The position numbers were made by a program, and so were the translations under genes. From an uncultured Campylobacter sp. (GTDB taxonomy: Bacteria > Campylobacterota > Campylobacteria > Campylobacterales > Campylobacteraceae), in assembly GCA_934728065.1 (NCBI GenBank), contig CAKVDW010000001.1, positions 124,001 through 188,000 of the forward strand: a stretch of 64,000 nt of DNA, read 5' to 3'. Of the stretch, positions 8,033-18,878 are shown one piece after another. The notes below the pieces were generated by a model. That model saw only the letters and a list, made by a program, of their open reading frames with translations. It had not been told where the DNA came from and did not search any database. Position 1 is the first letter of the stretch. Each line of letters opens with the position of its first letter.

Positions 8033-9283
8033 ATGAAAATTTTGATTTTAGGAAGTGGAGCTAGGGAGTATTCCATAGCGTTGGCTTTAAAAAAAAATGA
8101 TGAAAATTTAAAGCTTTTTTTCGCACCAGGAAATGGAGCTACTTTAAAATTTGGCAAAAATTTAGATTTTACGGGTATTGATGAGCTAACAGCTTTTGCA
8201 AAAGATGAAAAAATAGACCTTTGTATTGTGGGGAGTGAGGATTTTTTAGCTCGTGGCGTTGTTGATAGCTTTGTAAGAGCGAATTTAAAAATTTTTGGTC
8301 CTACGCAAAATGCTGCAAAACTTGAAAGCTCAAAGGCTTTTATGAAAAATTTTTTACAAAAACAAGGCATAAAAACAGCTAAATTTTTGCAAACAAGTGA
8401 TTTTGACGAGGCAAGTGAGTTTATAAAAACACTTCAAACACCCATAGTTGTGAAGGCTGACGGACTTTGTGCGGGTAAGGGTGTCATTATTGCTCAAAGT
8501 CTTGATGAAGCCTTGCAAAGCACAAGGCAAATGTTAAGCGGAGAAAGCTTTGGTGAGGCTGGAAAATGCGTGGTGATTGAGGAATTTTTAGACGGCTTTG
8601 AATTAAGCGTTTTTGCCTTATGCGATGGGGAGGATTTTATCTTGCTTCCAGCTTGCCAAGACCACAAAAAGCTTAAAGATGGGGATTTAGGACCAAATAC
8701 AGGCGGTATGGGTGCTTATTCGCCAAGTCCTTTGGCTGATGAGGTGCTTTTGAAAAAGATTGAAAAAAATATCATTGTCCCTACCTTACAGGGAATGAAA
8801 GCTCAAAATAACGAATTTAAAGGCGTTTTGTTTGCTGGTATTATGGTGGTTAAGCAAGAACCTTTCGTTTTGGAATTTAATGTCCGTTTTGGCGACCCAG
8901 AGTGCGAAGTTTTAATGCCTTTGATAGAAAATCCCTTAGAGCTTATTTTAGCTTGTGTTGATAAAAAACTAGGGCAAACAAGACTTAAGCTCAAAGATGA
9001 ATTTGCTGTGGGAGTGGTTTGTGCTAGTGAAAATTATCCTTATAAATCATCAGCACCAGCTGAAATTTCTTTAGGGCAAATCCCTCCAAATTCACATCTT
9101 TCTTATGCAGGTGTGAGCGATGAAAAGGGCAAACTTTTTGCTACGGGAGGACGAGTGCTTGTTTGTGTCGGGCTTGGCAAGGATATAATGCAAGCAAGAA
9201 ATACAGCTTATGAACTTTGTGAAAATGTCAGCTTTAAAGGCAAGCAAAATCGCAAAGACATAGCTTATCAGGCTTTAAGATGA
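8033..9283 (+). CDS. purD: Phosphoribosylamine-glycine ligase
   Basis: Second step of purine synthesis: joins glycine to phosphoribosylamine with ATP. From the ATG at 8033 the product has 416 residues. An earlier ATG at 8015 overlaps the GAGGAGA ribosome site and adds a non-family hexapeptide, so it was rejected. The N-domain starts [15 protein letters not shown]; the ATP-grasp domain has [13 protein letters not shown] at about 139-151, [12 protein letters not shown], and the metal site [12 protein letters not shown]. The C-terminal domain ends DIAYQALR. It sits just after 6S RNA, so co-transcription is possible, and overlaps the next gene by an ATGA junction. Confidence 0.96.
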   Translation: MKILILGSGAREYSIALALKKNDENLKLFFAPGNGATLKFGKNLDFTGIDELTAFAKDEKIDLCIVGSEDFLARGVVDSFVRANLKIFGPTQNAAKLESSKAFMKNFLQKQGIKTAKFLQTSDFDEASEFIKTLQTPIVVKADGLCAGKGVIIAQSLDEALQSTRQMLSGESFGEAGKCVVIEEFLDGFELSVFALCDGEDFILLPACQDHKKLKDGDLGPNTGGMGAYSPSPLADEVLLKKIEKNIIVPTLQGMKAQNNEFKGVLFAGIMVVKQEPFVLEFNVRFGDPECEVLMPLIENPLELILACVDKKLGQTRLKLKDEFAVGVVCASENYPYKSSAPAEISLGQIPPNSHLSYAGVSDEKGKLFATGGRVLVCVGLGKDIMQARNTAYELCENVSFKGKQNRKDIAYQALR

Positions 9284-9729
9284 ATGAAATTTTAGATAAA
9301 CTTGATAGAGAAAATTTAAAAATAGCTAGTTTTGCTAAAAGATTTGTTGCCTATGTGATTGACTGTTTTATACTTTCTGTTATTGTTTGTATTGTATTTT
9401 TTGAGCAAATGTCAAACGCTAAAGACCCTAATGACTTAGTCCTTATAATAAATAATATTTCTTTAGGCTTTGTGCTTTTGCAGTTTGTTTATCATCTCAT
9501 CTTTACCTTTCTTTATGGAGCAAGTCTTGGTAAGATATTTTGCAAGATAGCCATTGTTGATGAGCTTAGCCTTGATAAGCCAAATTTTATACAAAGTGCC
9601 ATTCGTTCAGGCGTGAGACAGCTTAGCGATATGGCTTTTGCGCTTGGTTTCTTTTGGGCTTTGGGTAATGATTTAAGAAAGACTTGGCACGATTATGCGG
9701 CAAAAACATTGGTGATAGAACTTGCGTAA
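9280..9729 (+). CDS. RDD-family membrane protein
   Basis: A 149-residue inner-membrane protein of the RDD family. The diagnostic N-terminal Arg is in [14 protein letters not shown], followed by three further hydrophobic helices and the family motif [16 protein letters not shown]. It ends with a charged segment around [14 protein letters not shown]. Function is unknown for most of the family. It begins with ATGA overlapping the purD stop and ends inside the start of lptD, so it is made from the same transcript. From memory, the same purD-RDD-lptD-pnp order exists in C. jejuni. Confidence 0.82.
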   Translation: MNEILDKLDRENLKIASFAKRFVAYVIDCFILSVIVCIVFFEQMSNAKDPNDLVLIINNISLGFVLLQFVYHLIFTFLYGASLGKIFCKIAIVDELSLDKPNFIQSAIRSGVRQLSDMAFALGFFWALGNDLRKTWHDYAAKTLVIELA

Positions 9730-11803
9730 AATAGCTTTTTTCTTTGCTTTTTCTTTGTGTCTTTTAATGGCTAGCGAGGTGAATTTTTACGCCTCAAAGG
9801 TTGAAAAAAAGGGCGATATTGTCGAGGCTGATTCTGATGTGCTTATTTTTTCAGAGCTTTATTATATTAGCGCAAATAAGGCTATTTACAATGAAACAAG
9901 CAAGGATGTAGAGCTTTTTGGCGACATTAATATTTTAAGAGGAAAAAACGAGCGTTTTAATTCTTGCTATGCTAAAGTTAATTTAGTCTCAGATGAGGCT
10001 GAATTTAAGAACTTTTTTTTTGCTGACAATAAAATAGAAGTTTGGTTTCAAAGCGAGCAAAGCGATTTAAACAATACAGTTTTCATTGGCAAAAATTCGA
10101 TAGTTTCAAGCTGTAATGTTCAAAATCCAGATTGGCAAATTCGCTTTTCTAGCGGTGAGTTGAATAGAGAAAATAATTATTTGCATCTTTATAATGCCAA
10201 ACTGTATGTAAAAAGCGTTCCTGTATTTTACCTGCCTTATCTTGGTTTTAATGTTGATAACTCAAGAAGAACGGGATTTTTAATCCCAGAATTTGAAGCT
10301 AATAGAGAAGATGGTTTTTTTTATAGACAGCCCTTTTATATTGCCTTTAGTGATGAGTGGGATTTAGAGTATGCCCAGCAAGTAAGAGCAAACAGAGGGC
10401 TTGGAGGTTATGCAACATTTAGGTTTATGGATTCAGCTCATTCAAGCGGACAAATAAATGTAGGGTTTTTTAGAGAAAGGACTGATTATTTTGAGGAGAA
10501 AAATTTAAAAAATCAAACTCATCAGGGCATTGAACTAAAATATTCAAGACAAAATTTCATCAAAAATCTTTTCAACCTAAAAGATGATTTTCAAGAAGGT
10601 TTGTGGGTAGATGGCACTTATTTAAACGATGTGGATTATTTAAATTTGGAAAGAAGGGATTATAGGGATTTAACCTCTTTGATTACTTCAAAATTTAATT
10701 ATTTTTTAGCCGATGAAAACAATTATTATGCTATTTATGCAAATTATTATATAGACACTTCCAAAGTAGATAATCAAGACACCTTACAAGAATATCCATC
10801 CTTTCAGTATCACAAATTTTTAGATGGTATTTTTGCAAATCACTTACAGTATTCATTTGATGCAAATTTTAATAGATATTATAGAGATGTTGGCGTGTAT
10901 GCTAATATTACAAATTTAAACCTGCCTTTGACTTATCATACCAAACTTTTCGATGATTTTTTGCAATTTAGTTTTAGCGAAAAACTTTATAGCTCTTTTG
11001 TGAATTATACTAATTACAACAAAGAACACGAGCAACTGTTTAGAAATTACCACGAGTTTTCTTTATACACAGACCTTTCTAAGCCTTATGATAATTTTTA
11101 TCACACTGTTTATTTTGGGGCAAATTATCTTTTAAAAGGTGCTAGGTCTGGCTTAATCACTCAAAATTTCTTAAGCGTAGAAGATGAAACAGAAAGATTA
11201 AATTTAAAGGCTGTGCAGTATTTTTACAATGCAAGCGGAGAAAAAAAGATTAAACACAGGTTAAATTTAAATTATGACAGCAGCTCAATGACAGTTGCCC
11301 AAATTCAAAATTCAACACAGTATTTCATCAACCAAAATATTTGGTTTTCCAACGAAGCAACTTATTCTGATGAACAACATAGATTTACTAAAGTCATCAG
11401 TGCTTTAGAATTTAACACGCAAAAAATTAACTTCAATCTTTCTCACGCTTACAAATATGATGCAAGCGAGTATGCAAATTTAGAAATTCCTATTCAAAAG
11501 TATAATTTTATAAATACTAAAGTAGATTATACGCATAATATTAATTATAAGTTCTTTTCAGGTGCTTGGTTTGACACGCAAAGGGCAAATTTAAATGCTT
11601 GGGAAGTAGGTTATACTTATCAAAGAAAGTGTTGGAATTATTCTTTAATCTATAAGGAAAGGATAGACCCTCAACTTACAAGTGCTGGTATCAAAGCAAG
11701 GGTAAAAAATGGCTTATATTTTGTTTTTAACTTTTATCCCATAGGTGGCGTGAGTTACGACCTTTCTTTACAAGAAAATGAAAATGCTGTAAGTGGGATT
11801 TAA
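9722..11803 (+). CDS. lptD: LPS-assembly protein LptD
   Basis: Outer-membrane barrel that, with LptE, inserts lipooligosaccharide into the outer leaflet. The frame opens at a TTG (9722) overlapping the RDD gene by eight bases; a signal peptide follows (IAFFFAFSLCLLMA). Residues about 20-125 form the OstA/LptA-like jellyroll (DSDVLIFSELYYISANKA, KDVELFGDINILRG). LYVKSVPVFYLPYLGF and RRTGFLIPEF are the classical start of the LptD barrel, which fills the rest to residue 693. Only two clustered Cys pairs are visible, so its disulphide pattern may differ from E. coli. The call rests on domain order and size. Confidence 0.88.
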   Translation: MRKIAFFFAFSLCLLMASEVNFYASKVEKKGDIVEADSDVLIFSELYYISANKAIYNETSKDVELFGDINILRGKNERFNSCYAKVNLVSDEAEFKNFFFADNKIEVWFQSEQSDLNNTVFIGKNSIVSSCNVQNPDWQIRFSSGELNRENNYLHLYNAKLYVKSVPVFYLPYLGFNVDNSRRTGFLIPEFEANREDGFFYRQPFYIAFSDEWDLEYAQQVRANRGLGGYATFRFMDSAHSSGQINVGFFRERTDYFEEKNLKNQTHQGIELKYSRQNFIKNLFNLKDDFQEGLWVDGTYLNDVDYLNLERRDYRDLTSLITSKFNYFLADENNYYAIYANYYIDTSKVDNQDTLQEYPSFQYHKFLDGIFANHLQYSFDANFNRYYRDVGVYANITNLNLPLTYHTKLFDDFLQFSFSEKLYSSFVNYTNYNKEHEQLFRNYHEFSLYTDLSKPYDNFYHTVYFGANYLLKGARSGLITQNFLSVEDETERLNLKAVQYFYNASGEKKIKHRLNLNYDSSSMTVAQIQNSTQYFINQNIWFSNEATYSDEQHRFTKVISALEFNTQKINFNLSHAYKYDASEYANLEIPIQKYNFINTKVDYTHNINYKFFSGAWFDTQRANLNAWEVGYTYQRKCWNYSLIYKERIDPQLTSAGIKARVKNGLYFVFNFYPIGGVSYDLSLQENENAVSGI

Positions 11804-11853
11804 TTTAAGCTAAAATGTAGTATAATAATGTAATTTTAAAGCAAAGGATAAAA

Positions 11854-14010
11854 ATGCAATACACCATAGAATTAAACAATCATAAAGAAATTTTTGATGT
11901 TGATAAATTTGCTAAACAAGCCGCAGGAGCTGTGCTTTTAACACAAGGAAAGACGGTAATGCTTGCCACTGTTGCCAGAGAGGATAAGCCTGTGGAGGAG
12001 GACTTTTTGCCCTTAACGGTGCAGTATATCGAAAAAACTTACGCCGCTGGACGAATTCCCGGTGGCTACATAAAGCGCGAAACCAAGCCAAGCGATAATG
12101 AAACCTTAACCGCAAGGATTATTGACAGAAGTTTGCGTCCGCTTTTCCCAAAGGGCTATGCTTATCCTACTCAAATCGTGGTGCTGGTGCTTTCGTGCGA
12201 TAGTGAAGTGGATTTGCAAGTGATGAGTTTAAATGCGGCTAGTGTGGCACTTTTTTTAAGCGATATACCCATTAAAGCTCCTGTTTGTGGGGTAAGAATT
12301 GCTCGTATAGACGGTGAATTTAAGCTTAATCCAAGCAATAATGAACTCAAGCAAAGCACGCTTGATTTGTATGTTTCTGGGGTGAAAGATGAGCTTTTGA
12401 TGATAGAAATGCGCGCCCTGCCAAGTGAGGGCGAGTTTATCCCTGTGGTCGCCCCTTTTGCTGGCATTGATGGGCAGAGTGTTCAAAATATGAACGAGTT
12501 GAGCGAGGATGAGATAGTAAATGCCCTAAATTTAGCCCAAAAAGCCATAGAAAACGGCTCAAATGCTTACGAAGAAGCATTTAGCAAGCACAGAAAAAAT
12601 GGCGAATTCGAGCTAAAAGAAGAAAACGAAAACGAACAAATCATCAAATTTATCGAGCAAAACTACCTTGCAAAGGTGCGTGAGGCTATCACGCAAATGG
12701 CAAAAAGCGAGCGAGCGAGCGAGCTAAACAAAATCGCCAAAGAAATCATAAATTTAGAGCTTGCCGAGCAAAACGAATGGGACGAGGAAGCGGTAAGCAA
12801 GGCTTTAAACAAGGTTAAACGCACCATCGTGCGCTCACTCATCATCAACGAGGGCGTTCGTGCGGACGGACGCGCCTTAAACGAAGTGCGCCCCATCAGC
12901 ATAGAAACAAATATCTTGCCAAACGCTCACGGCTCGTGTCTTTTCACGCGCGGACAAACGCAAGCCCTTGTCGTAGCGACATTAGGCAGTGAAAATGACG
13001 CTCAAATGTCCGATTTGCTTACCGAAACGGGCGCACACGCTGAAAGATTTATGGTAAATTACAATTTTCCCGGCTTTTCAGTGGGCGAGGCAAGCCCGAT
13101 AAAAGCACCGGGCAGGCGTGAGCTAGGACACGGAAACCTTGCAAAAAGGGCGTTGTATCCAAGTGTCGATGAGTGCTATCCTTATGTTATCCGCCTTGTG
13201 AGCGAAATTTTAGAAAGCAACGGCAGTAGTTCAATGGCTACGGTGTGTGGCGGTGCGCTTGCGTTGCGAGCTGCTGGCGTGCCAAGCATAAAACTTGTGG
13301 CGGGAGTGGCTATGGGACTTGTCTTTGAAGAGGGCAAATCAGCCGTTCTTACCGATATAATGGGGCTTGAAGACCACGATGGCGATATGGACTTTAAGGT
13401 AGCTGGTTCAAAAGACGGCGTAACCGCACTTCAAATGGATATAAAGCTAGGTGGTATCGACCAAGACACGCTTAAAAGAGCTTTGTATCAAGCAAAAGAA
13501 GCGAGAATGCACATTTTAGGCATTATGGAGCAAGCAGAGCAAGAAATTGTAGTAAATGAAGAGATTTTGCCAAAGCTTGAACTTTTTAGCGTAGATCCTT
13601 CTAAAATAGTCGATATCATCGGGCAAGCGGGCAAAACGATAAAAGAAATCATCGAAAAATTTGGCGTTTCGATTGATTTAGACCGCGAAAAGGGCGAGGT
13701 GAAAATCGCAGGAGCTGGCGGCGAGCAGGTAAAAGCGGCGAAAGATTATATCATACAAATCACCTCCAAAGAAAGCAAATTTGGCAAAAAACGCGAATTT
13801 AAGAAAGATTATGCACCCTTTGAAGTGGGCGAGGAATTTGTAGGACGAGTTAAGAATATCGCCACATTTGGTGCATTTATAGAGCTAAGAGACGGCGTTG
13901 ATGGCTTGCTTCATTCATCTAAAATTCAAAGCCCTTTACAGGAAAATGATGAAGTGCGTGTGCGTGTGCGAGAAGTAAAAAATGGCAAAGTATCGCTTGA
14001 GCTAGCATAA
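11854..14010 (+). CDS. pnp: Polyribonucleotide nucleotidyltransferase
   Basis: Phosphorolytic 3'-5' exoribonuclease, trimeric, central to mRNA decay and cold growth in Campylobacter. The 718 residues give, in order, RNase PH-like domain 1 ([12 protein letters not shown]), a helical linker with many Lys/Glu, RNase PH domain 2 ([35 protein letters not shown] and GxSM-type catalytic loops), a KH domain with [12 protein letters not shown], and an S1 domain ([15 protein letters not shown]). TATAAT at 11821-11826 and AAAGGATAAAA precede the ATG. Base composition is clearly richer in G/C than its neighbours from about 12000 onward, common for highly expressed core genes here. Confidence 0.97.
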   Translation: MQYTIELNNHKEIFDVDKFAKQAAGAVLLTQGKTVMLATVAREDKPVEEDFLPLTVQYIEKTYAAGRIPGGYIKRETKPSDNETLTARIIDRSLRPLFPKGYAYPTQIVVLVLSCDSEVDLQVMSLNAASVALFLSDIPIKAPVCGVRIARIDGEFKLNPSNNELKQSTLDLYVSGVKDELLMIEMRALPSEGEFIPVVAPFAGIDGQSVQNMNELSEDEIVNALNLAQKAIENGSNAYEEAFSKHRKNGEFELKEENENEQIIKFIEQNYLAKVREAITQMAKSERASELNKIAKEIINLELAEQNEWDEEAVSKALNKVKRTIVRSLIINEGVRADGRALNEVRPISIETNILPNAHGSCLFTRGQTQALVVATLGSENDAQMSDLLTETGAHAERFMVNYNFPGFSVGEASPIKAPGRRELGHGNLAKRALYPSVDECYPYVIRLVSEILESNGSSSMATVCGGALALRAAGVPSIKLVAGVAMGLVFEEGKSAVLTDIMGLEDHDGDMDFKVAGSKDGVTALQMDIKLGGIDQDTLKRALYQAKEARMHILGIMEQAEQEIVVNEEILPKLELFSVDPSKIVDIIGQAGKTIKEIIEKFGVSIDLDREKGEVKIAGAGGEQVKAAKDYIIQITSKESKFGKKREFKKDYAPFEVGEEFVGRVKNIATFGAFIELRDGVDGLLHSSKIQSPLQENDEVRVRVREVKNGKVSLELA

Positions 14011-14023
14011 ATTTAGCTTTGAT

Positions 14024-14052
14024 AAGCCCAAATTCTTTAAAAATTTGGGCTT
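14024..14052. terminator. Hairpin after pnp
   Basis: AAGCCCAAATT and AATTTGGGCTT form an 11-bp perfect stem with a seven-base loop between convergent pnp and the MFS gene. The T-tail is weak on the plus strand, so it may be only a partly efficient, two-way terminator. Confidence 0.6.
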
Positions 14053-14085
14053 AATGTTTCACGCAAGCGTTTTTTAATTTGATTT

Positions 14086-15267
14086 TTAAATTTTAAAAAC
14101 AGTTTTTCTTTCAATAAAAGCAAAAAATAAAGCACTTGCAACAAACACACAACAAGCACTTATAAAAACAAATTCTATGCTAAAATACCCAGCAAGATAG
14201 CCCCCACCCACAGAACCAAAAAAGTTGCCCAAAGAAAATGCGCTTTGATTAAAGCCAAAAACTAAACCAAGTTTTGCTGTGGAAACATTTTTTTTAAATA
14301 AAGCATTTATGCAGGGCAAGAGTCCGCCAAGCCCAATCCCTAAAAGCAATCTTAAAATAATAAGGGTGAAAATATCTTGCACCAAAGCTTGCAAATAAAA
14401 AATCACACCAGAAAAGCACAAAGCTAAAATCAAAACCTTACTTGCTCCTATCTTATCGGCTATTTTGCCAAGCTTTGAGGCAAAAATAAGATTGCTTAAT
14501 CCGCTTGCTGCTACAACGATACCTGTCCATAAGGCTATGTAAGAATTGTTGTGATGAATTTGTTCTACAAATAAGGTCATTATAGGCACAACGGCTGTAA
14601 AGCCAAGTTGTATGATAAAGGTTAGACAAAAGAGGATTAAAATTAGAGAAATATTATTCTTAAAGCCTTTTTCTTCGGCAATTTGCTCTTTAATTTGCCC
14701 CTTTTGTTCATGTATGAAAAAGTAAATAGTAAAAAAAGAACAAAACAAAAGTCCAGCTATAACGATAAATAAGGCTCTTATGCCTATAAAATCACTAAAA
14801 ACACCACCAAATAAAGGTCCTATGAGATTTCCACTCACTGATGCTGTTGAAAGAGTGGCAAGAGAGGCTCCAGCTTTTTGAGCAGGAGAAATTAAGGCTA
14901 TATAGACAATAGCACTTGAGGTAAAGCCAGAAATCACTCCTGTTAATGCCCTTATAATGACGATTTGTTCGACATTTTGCACAAAAGCAAGAGTAAGTGT
15001 TAGCACAGCCATACCAAAGCTTGCCCTTAAAAGCATAATTTTACAACCAAAACGCAGGGTTAAAGCTCCCCAAATAGGCGAAAAAGCAGCCATAAATAAG
15101 GAAGTTATGCCAAAGGACAAGCCAGAATAAAAAGCCACGCTTTCATATTCGCTTACTCCTAAAGAGCGAATATACAAGGGCAAAATAGGTGCAAGTTGTG
15201 ATAATCCCATACTTGTAGTAAAGATACCAAACCAGCACACCAAAAGAGTTTTATTGAAAGTATCCAT
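14086..15267 (-). CDS. MFS efflux transporter (DHA1, multidrug type)
   Basis: Twelve-helix inner-membrane proton antiporter of 393 residues. Helix 1 contains MGLSQLAPILPLYI, the loop 2-3 signature is present as WGALTLRFGCKIMLLR, and the second half repeats it (ASKLGKIADKIGASKVL). Motif C-like GPLFGGVFSDFIG in helix 5 indicates an antiporter that exports drugs. Nearest families are Bcr/TetA-type DHA1 exporters; substrate is not readable. It is 50 bp from the start side of ppk on the same strand, so it may be on the ppk transcript. Confidence 0.85.
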   Translation of the reverse strand: MDTFNKTLLVCWFGIFTTSMGLSQLAPILPLYIRSLGVSEYESVAFYSGLSFGITSLFMAAFSPIWGALTLRFGCKIMLLRASFGMAVLTLTLAFVQNVEQIVIIRALTGVISGFTSSAIVYIALISPAQKAGASLATLSTASVSGNLIGPLFGGVFSDFIGIRALFIVIAGLLFCSFFTIYFFIHEQKGQIKEQIAEEKGFKNNISLILILFCLTFIIQLGFTAVVPIMTLFVEQIHHNNSYIALWTGIVVAASGLSNLIFASKLGKIADKIGASKVLILALCFSGVIFYLQALVQDIFTLIILRLLLGIGLGGLLPCINALFKKNVSTAKLGLVFGFNQSAFSLGNFFGSVGGGYLAGYFSIEFVFISACCVFVASALFFAFIERKTVFKI

Positions 15268-15317
15268 AGTAAAATTATATAATTATACTTTCAACACTTT
15301 CTTATAAGTCCTTGACT

Positions 15318-17411
15318 TTAACTTTCCTTAAAGAGTTTTGATGCCAAGCGAACAGCTCGTCCTTGGTCATCATCTTTTTTAAGCGTTTTGCTTATTTGAT
15401 TGACATAATCCTCAAGTTTTTCTTGCGAGTTAATTAACTTGTTTTTACCCTTGTTTATCCTAGTATATTCGCCGTCTTTTTCTAGCTTGTAAGCAAGTTC
15501 ATTATCTCCTAGTTGAAGTTGCAAAATCCTTGAAAGTTTAGCCTTAAGTTTTTCATCAAATACAGGTGTCATCAACTCCAAACGCCGTTCTAAATTTCGT
15601 GGCATCCAATCCGCACTTGATATAAAATAATTTGGCAAGCTGTGCTTAAAATAAAAAATTCTTGCGTGTTCAAGGTATTTTCCCACTATGCTTCTTACGG
15701 AGATGTTTTTGCTGTATTCCTCATCAACCCTCAAGCAGCAAATTCCTCTAATAATCAACTCAATCTTCACTCCAGCCTTTGAAGCCTCGTAAAGCGCTTT
15801 AATCACATCAGGATCAACAAGCGAGTTCATCTTAGCAATAAGCATACCCTCACTGCCCTTACTTTTTTCAACAGCTATCATTTCAAGCACTCTTTCTTTG
15901 ATTTGATTTGGACTCATTGAAAGCATTTCAAGTCGCCGTTTTTTGCTAAAACCTGAAAGTATGTGAAAGAAGGTTGTTACATCGTTTGCAAAGTCATTTC
16001 TGCTTGTAAAATAACTCACATCGGTGTAAATTTTAGCTGTATTTGCATTGTAATTTCCTGTGCCAAGGTGCAAGTAAAATTTAAGCTCGTTTTGCTCTTT
16101 GCGTATGATTTGGCACACTTTGGCGTGCACCTTAAAGCCCGTGATACCATAAATCACATGCGCGCCTGCACTTTCAAGTGCCTTAGCCCAGTGTAGGTTG
16201 TTTTCCTCGTCAAAACGCGCTTTAAGCTCAACCATTACAGTAACTTGCTTGCCGTCATTTGCCGCATCAATCAAAGCCCCAACTATTTTTGAATTTTTTG
16301 CAACCCTATAAAGTGTCATTCGTATAGAGATGACATCAGGGTCAGTGCTGGCTTCTTTGATAAAGCTATACACAGGGTCAAAGCTCTCATAAGGGTGAAA
16401 AAGCAAAATGTCTTCTTTGGCAATATGCTCAAACATTGAAGCATTATCATTAAAAGAAAAAGGTGGTAAAAGCTTTGGCATATAAGCTGGATACAAAAGA
16501 TGCGCAAAGGCTTTGTTGCCTACTATTTGCCACAAGGCTGGTAGGTTAAGTAGGGTAGAATACTCATAAATATCTTTTTGAAAAATTTTCATATGAGAAT
16601 TAAGAAAATCAATAATTTGCTTGTCGGTATCTTTTTGAACTTGAAGTCTAACAAAAGCACCCTTTTTACGAAGTTGCAAACCTTGTTCAAGCATTATCAT
16701 AAAATCATCTGCTTCTTCTTCTTCTATGGAAATATCAGCATTTCTTGTTACCCTAAAAGGTGCTGAATCTAAAAGTTTATAGCCCGGGAAAATATCCTCA
16801 ACATGGTGTTGAATAATGCTTTCAATAGGCACATAAGTATTATTATCCACCTCATAAAATCTTGGCAAAACACTTGGAATTTTTATCATTCCAAATTTTA
16901 TCACACTAGAATTTATAGGGTCGCAAAGCTTTACTGCCAAAGAAAAGGACAAATTTGCAAGGTGTGGAAAGGGGTGAGTGCTATCAACGGCGATAGGCAC
17001 AATCACAGCTAAGACATTAGAAAAGAAAAATTCATCGCATTTGTGTTGAGCTTTTTCATCAAGTTCTTGGTAAAATTTAATAAACAATTTTTCTTTTTCA
17101 AGCTCTTTGGTTGTTTGAATGAAATACTTTTCAAGCAAATGTTTTTCTTTATGCAAATAAGCCCTTATTTCCTTGAGCTGCATCAAGGGAGTCATCTCAT
17201 CAATGCTGCCCGTTAAAACTCCTGCTGAAAAAAGTTGTTTAAGTCCAGCAACTCTTACCATATAAAACTCATCTAAATTCGTGCAATAAATAGCTATAAA
17301 CTTGAGTCTTTCAAGTAAGGGTAAGTCTTTAGAACATTGGTCTAAAACTCTTGTATTAAAACGAAGCCAAGAAAGCTCTCTGTTTAAAAAAGGAGTTGGA
17401 TTGTTTTGCAT
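15318..17411 (-). CDS. ppk: Polyphosphate kinase 1
   Basis: Makes polyphosphate from ATP; needed for stress survival and natural transformation in Campylobacter (known of the family). The 697 residues begin [16 protein letters not shown] and carry the four expected domains. The two phospholipase-D-like halves hold the active-site His regions, [10 protein letters not shown] followed by [11 protein letters not shown] and [27 protein letters not shown] near the end is the usual ATP-site motif. The start follows AAGGACAAAACT. Complete and typical. Confidence 0.96.
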   Translation of the reverse strand: MQNNPTPFLNRELSWLRFNTRVLDQCSKDLPLLERLKFIAIYCTNLDEFYMVRVAGLKQLFSAGVLTGSIDEMTPLMQLKEIRAYLHKEKHLLEKYFIQTTKELEKEKLFIKFYQELDEKAQHKCDEFFFSNVLAVIVPIAVDSTHPFPHLANLSFSLAVKLCDPINSSVIKFGMIKIPSVLPRFYEVDNNTYVPIESIIQHHVEDIFPGYKLLDSAPFRVTRNADISIEEEEADDFMIMLEQGLQLRKKGAFVRLQVQKDTDKQIIDFLNSHMKIFQKDIYEYSTLLNLPALWQIVGNKAFAHLLYPAYMPKLLPPFSFNDNASMFEHIAKEDILLFHPYESFDPVYSFIKEASTDPDVISIRMTLYRVAKNSKIVGALIDAANDGKQVTVMVELKARFDEENNLHWAKALESAGAHVIYGITGFKVHAKVCQIIRKEQNELKFYLHLGTGNYNANTAKIYTDVSYFTSRNDFANDVTTFFHILSGFSKKRRLEMLSMSPNQIKERVLEMIAVEKSKGSEGMLIAKMNSLVDPDVIKALYEASKAGVKIELIIRGICCLRVDEEYSKNISVRSIVGKYLEHARIFYFKHSLPNYFISSADWMPRNLERRLELMTPVFDEKLKAKLSRILQLQLGDNELAYKLEKDGEYTRINKGKNKLINSQEKLEDYVNQISKTLKKDDDQGRAVRLASKLFKES

Positions 17412-17520
17412 AGTTTTGTCCTTTATCTTATAAAATTCTAGTTATATTTTAACATTATTTTAACATTTTTGAGCCTTTTTTTGAAAAAAATTAACTTAAA
17501 ATGAATATTTTATAAACAAA

Positions 17521-18516
17521 TCAAGCTGAAAAGCTCGGTTCTATGGTGCAGTGTCCAATGTCGAATTTTTCATACAAAAGATGAGAAATTTGCTTTGAAA
17601 GTGCCTCAAATTCGCTAATGGAATTTTCGCTTACTTGCAAGTGCATAGTCGCCACGAACATTTTGTTTGTAATCTGCGAAATATGCAAGTCCTCAATCCT
17701 AACAACAGCCTTATGGCTTGAAATTTCAGCCTTTACCTGTGCTATGTCAATGGGAGAGCTTTCAAGCAAGATATTTACGCTTTGTTTGATAAGTATAAAC
17801 GCCCAGCGCAAGAGCAAAAGAGCGATGAGAAGTCCTAAAATAGTGTCTATATAATAAATTTGAGTAAAATAAACCACTACACCGCCTATGATAACGGCAA
17901 CAGAGCTTAACAAATCGCTCATAAGGTGCAAAAATGCGGACTTTATGTTGATATTTTCTAAATTTCCGCCCTTAAACATTAAAAATCCCGTAAAGGCATT
18001 GACACAAAGCCCGATGATAGCGACTACAATCATAGTTTGAGCGTCAATTTCACTCGGTTTTATGAGCTTTTCAATGGCTTCATAACTCACAAATCCCGCC
18101 GCAAGCAGTATGGTAAGCCCGTTGATAAAGGCTACAAGGATTTCAAGGCGAAAATAACCAAAGGTTTTTTGCTCGCTGTGCCATTTTTGCGTGGCTAAAA
18201 TAGCCAAAAAGCTCAGCGCCAACGCAAAGGCATCAGAAAACATATGCAAGGTATCGCTTAAAAGTGCCAAAGAATTCGTCCGCAAGGCGTAGATAAATTG
18301 TATAATCATCATCGCACTCGTCATCACAAGGGCGATGAGCAGGACTTTTTTGTCAGCCTTTCTTGCATCAAAATGGCTATGCTCGTGCGAATGGCTGTGT
18401 GAGTGTTCGTGGTGTGAATGCTCGTGGTGAGCGTGCTTGTCGCAAGAATGAGTGGCTTTGTGGCTAGCATTTTTGTTTGCTAGTGGCTCGTGAAATAAAA
18501 ATTTTTGCGAATTCAT
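17521..18516 (-). CDS. Cation diffusion facilitator metal exporter with His-rich N-terminus
   Basis: Inner-membrane proton-coupled exporter of divalent metal ions (Zn, Co, Ni, Cd class). Residues about 20-48 are a His/Ser/Glu run (HEHSHHEHSHSHSHEHSH) that can collect metal. Six membrane helices follow, with the transport-site motif SLALLSDTLHMFSDAF in helix 2 and HLMSDLLSSVAVII in helix 5 (HxxxD type). The C-terminal cytoplasmic domain starts near DIAQVKAEISSH. AAAGGAATTTTTT precedes the ATG. It is transcribed away from a sensor gene whose candidate operator lies between them, which argues for metal-induced expression. Ni/Co or Zn are the best substrate guesses. Confidence 0.92.
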   Translation of the reverse strand: MNSQKFLFHEPLANKNASHKATHSCDKHAHHEHSHHEHSHSHSHEHSHFDARKADKKVLLIALVMTSAMMIIQFIYALRTNSLALLSDTLHMFSDAFALALSFLAILATQKWHSEQKTFGYFRLEILVAFINGLTILLAAGFVSYEAIEKLIKPSEIDAQTMIVVAIIGLCVNAFTGFLMFKGGNLENINIKSAFLHLMSDLLSSVAVIIGGVVVYFTQIYYIDTILGLLIALLLLRWAFILIKQSVNILLESSPIDIAQVKAEISSHKAVVRIEDLHISQITNKMFVATMHLQVSENSISEFEALSKQISHLLYEKFDIGHCTIEPSFSA

Positions 18517-18558
18517 AAAAAATTCCTTTCTTTAAGCTAAAATTAATTTAAAATACTA

Positions 18559-18573
18559 TACTATACCCTAGTA
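18559..18573. promoter_or_regulatory. Candidate RcnR/CsoR-type operator between exporter and sensor
   Basis: TACT-ATACCCT-AGTA has inverted TACT/AGTA ends around seven bases containing a short C/G run, the spacing known for the E. coli RcnR operator (TACT-G6-N-AGTA). It lies within the larger inverted repeat TATACTA-TACCC-TAGTATA (18557-18575) and can overlap promoters for both divergent genes. Binding is inferred. Confidence 0.6.
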
Positions 18574-18605
18574 TATCTTAAAATTTACTGAAACAAGGAG
18601 AAGTG

Positions 18606-18878
18606 ATGAAGATTGCAGCAGAAGAAAAACACAAGATTTTGGTTCGTGTAAAAAAGATAAAAGGACAGCTCAATGCTTTGGAAAGAGTGATTGATGAGGA
18701 TAGAGAATGTGTTGATATTTTTCAGCAAACAACAGCCATTAGAGGCTCGATAAATTCTTTGATGACAAGTATTTTAGAAGAACATATCAAACAACACTTA
18801 ATCCAAGCAAACAACAAAGAAAAAAGAGAAGAAGAAGTCATTAATCTTCTCAGCATTTTAAAAAGTTATTTTAAATAA
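18606..18878 (+). CDS. CsoR/RcnR-family metal-responsive repressor, RcnR-like ligand set
   Basis: All-helical DNA-binding repressor of 90 residues. The ATG at 18606 follows AAGGAGAAGTG; a GTG one codon earlier is less likely. The family W-X-Y-Z fingerprint reads Cys35 (DRECVDI), His60 and His64 (EEHIKQHL), the same numbering as the Ni/Co ligands of E. coli RcnR; the RcnR His3 is absent, though His9 is near. CsoR for copper would have Cys at the third position, and FrmR would have Glu, so a Ni/Co/Zn-type sensor is favoured. It is divergent from the exporter with 86 bp between starts, so it most likely represses both. Confidence 0.85.
   Translation: MKIAAEEKHKILVRVKKIKGQLNALERVIDEDRECVDIFQQTTAIRGSINSLMTSILEEHIKQHLIQANNKEKREEEVINLLSILKSYFK

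Noticed and set aside
12705..12724. Tetranucleotide AGCG repeated about four and a half times
   Set aside because: Within a conserved part of pnp, too short for likely slippage, and encodes ordinary Ser-Glu-Arg-Ala residues.
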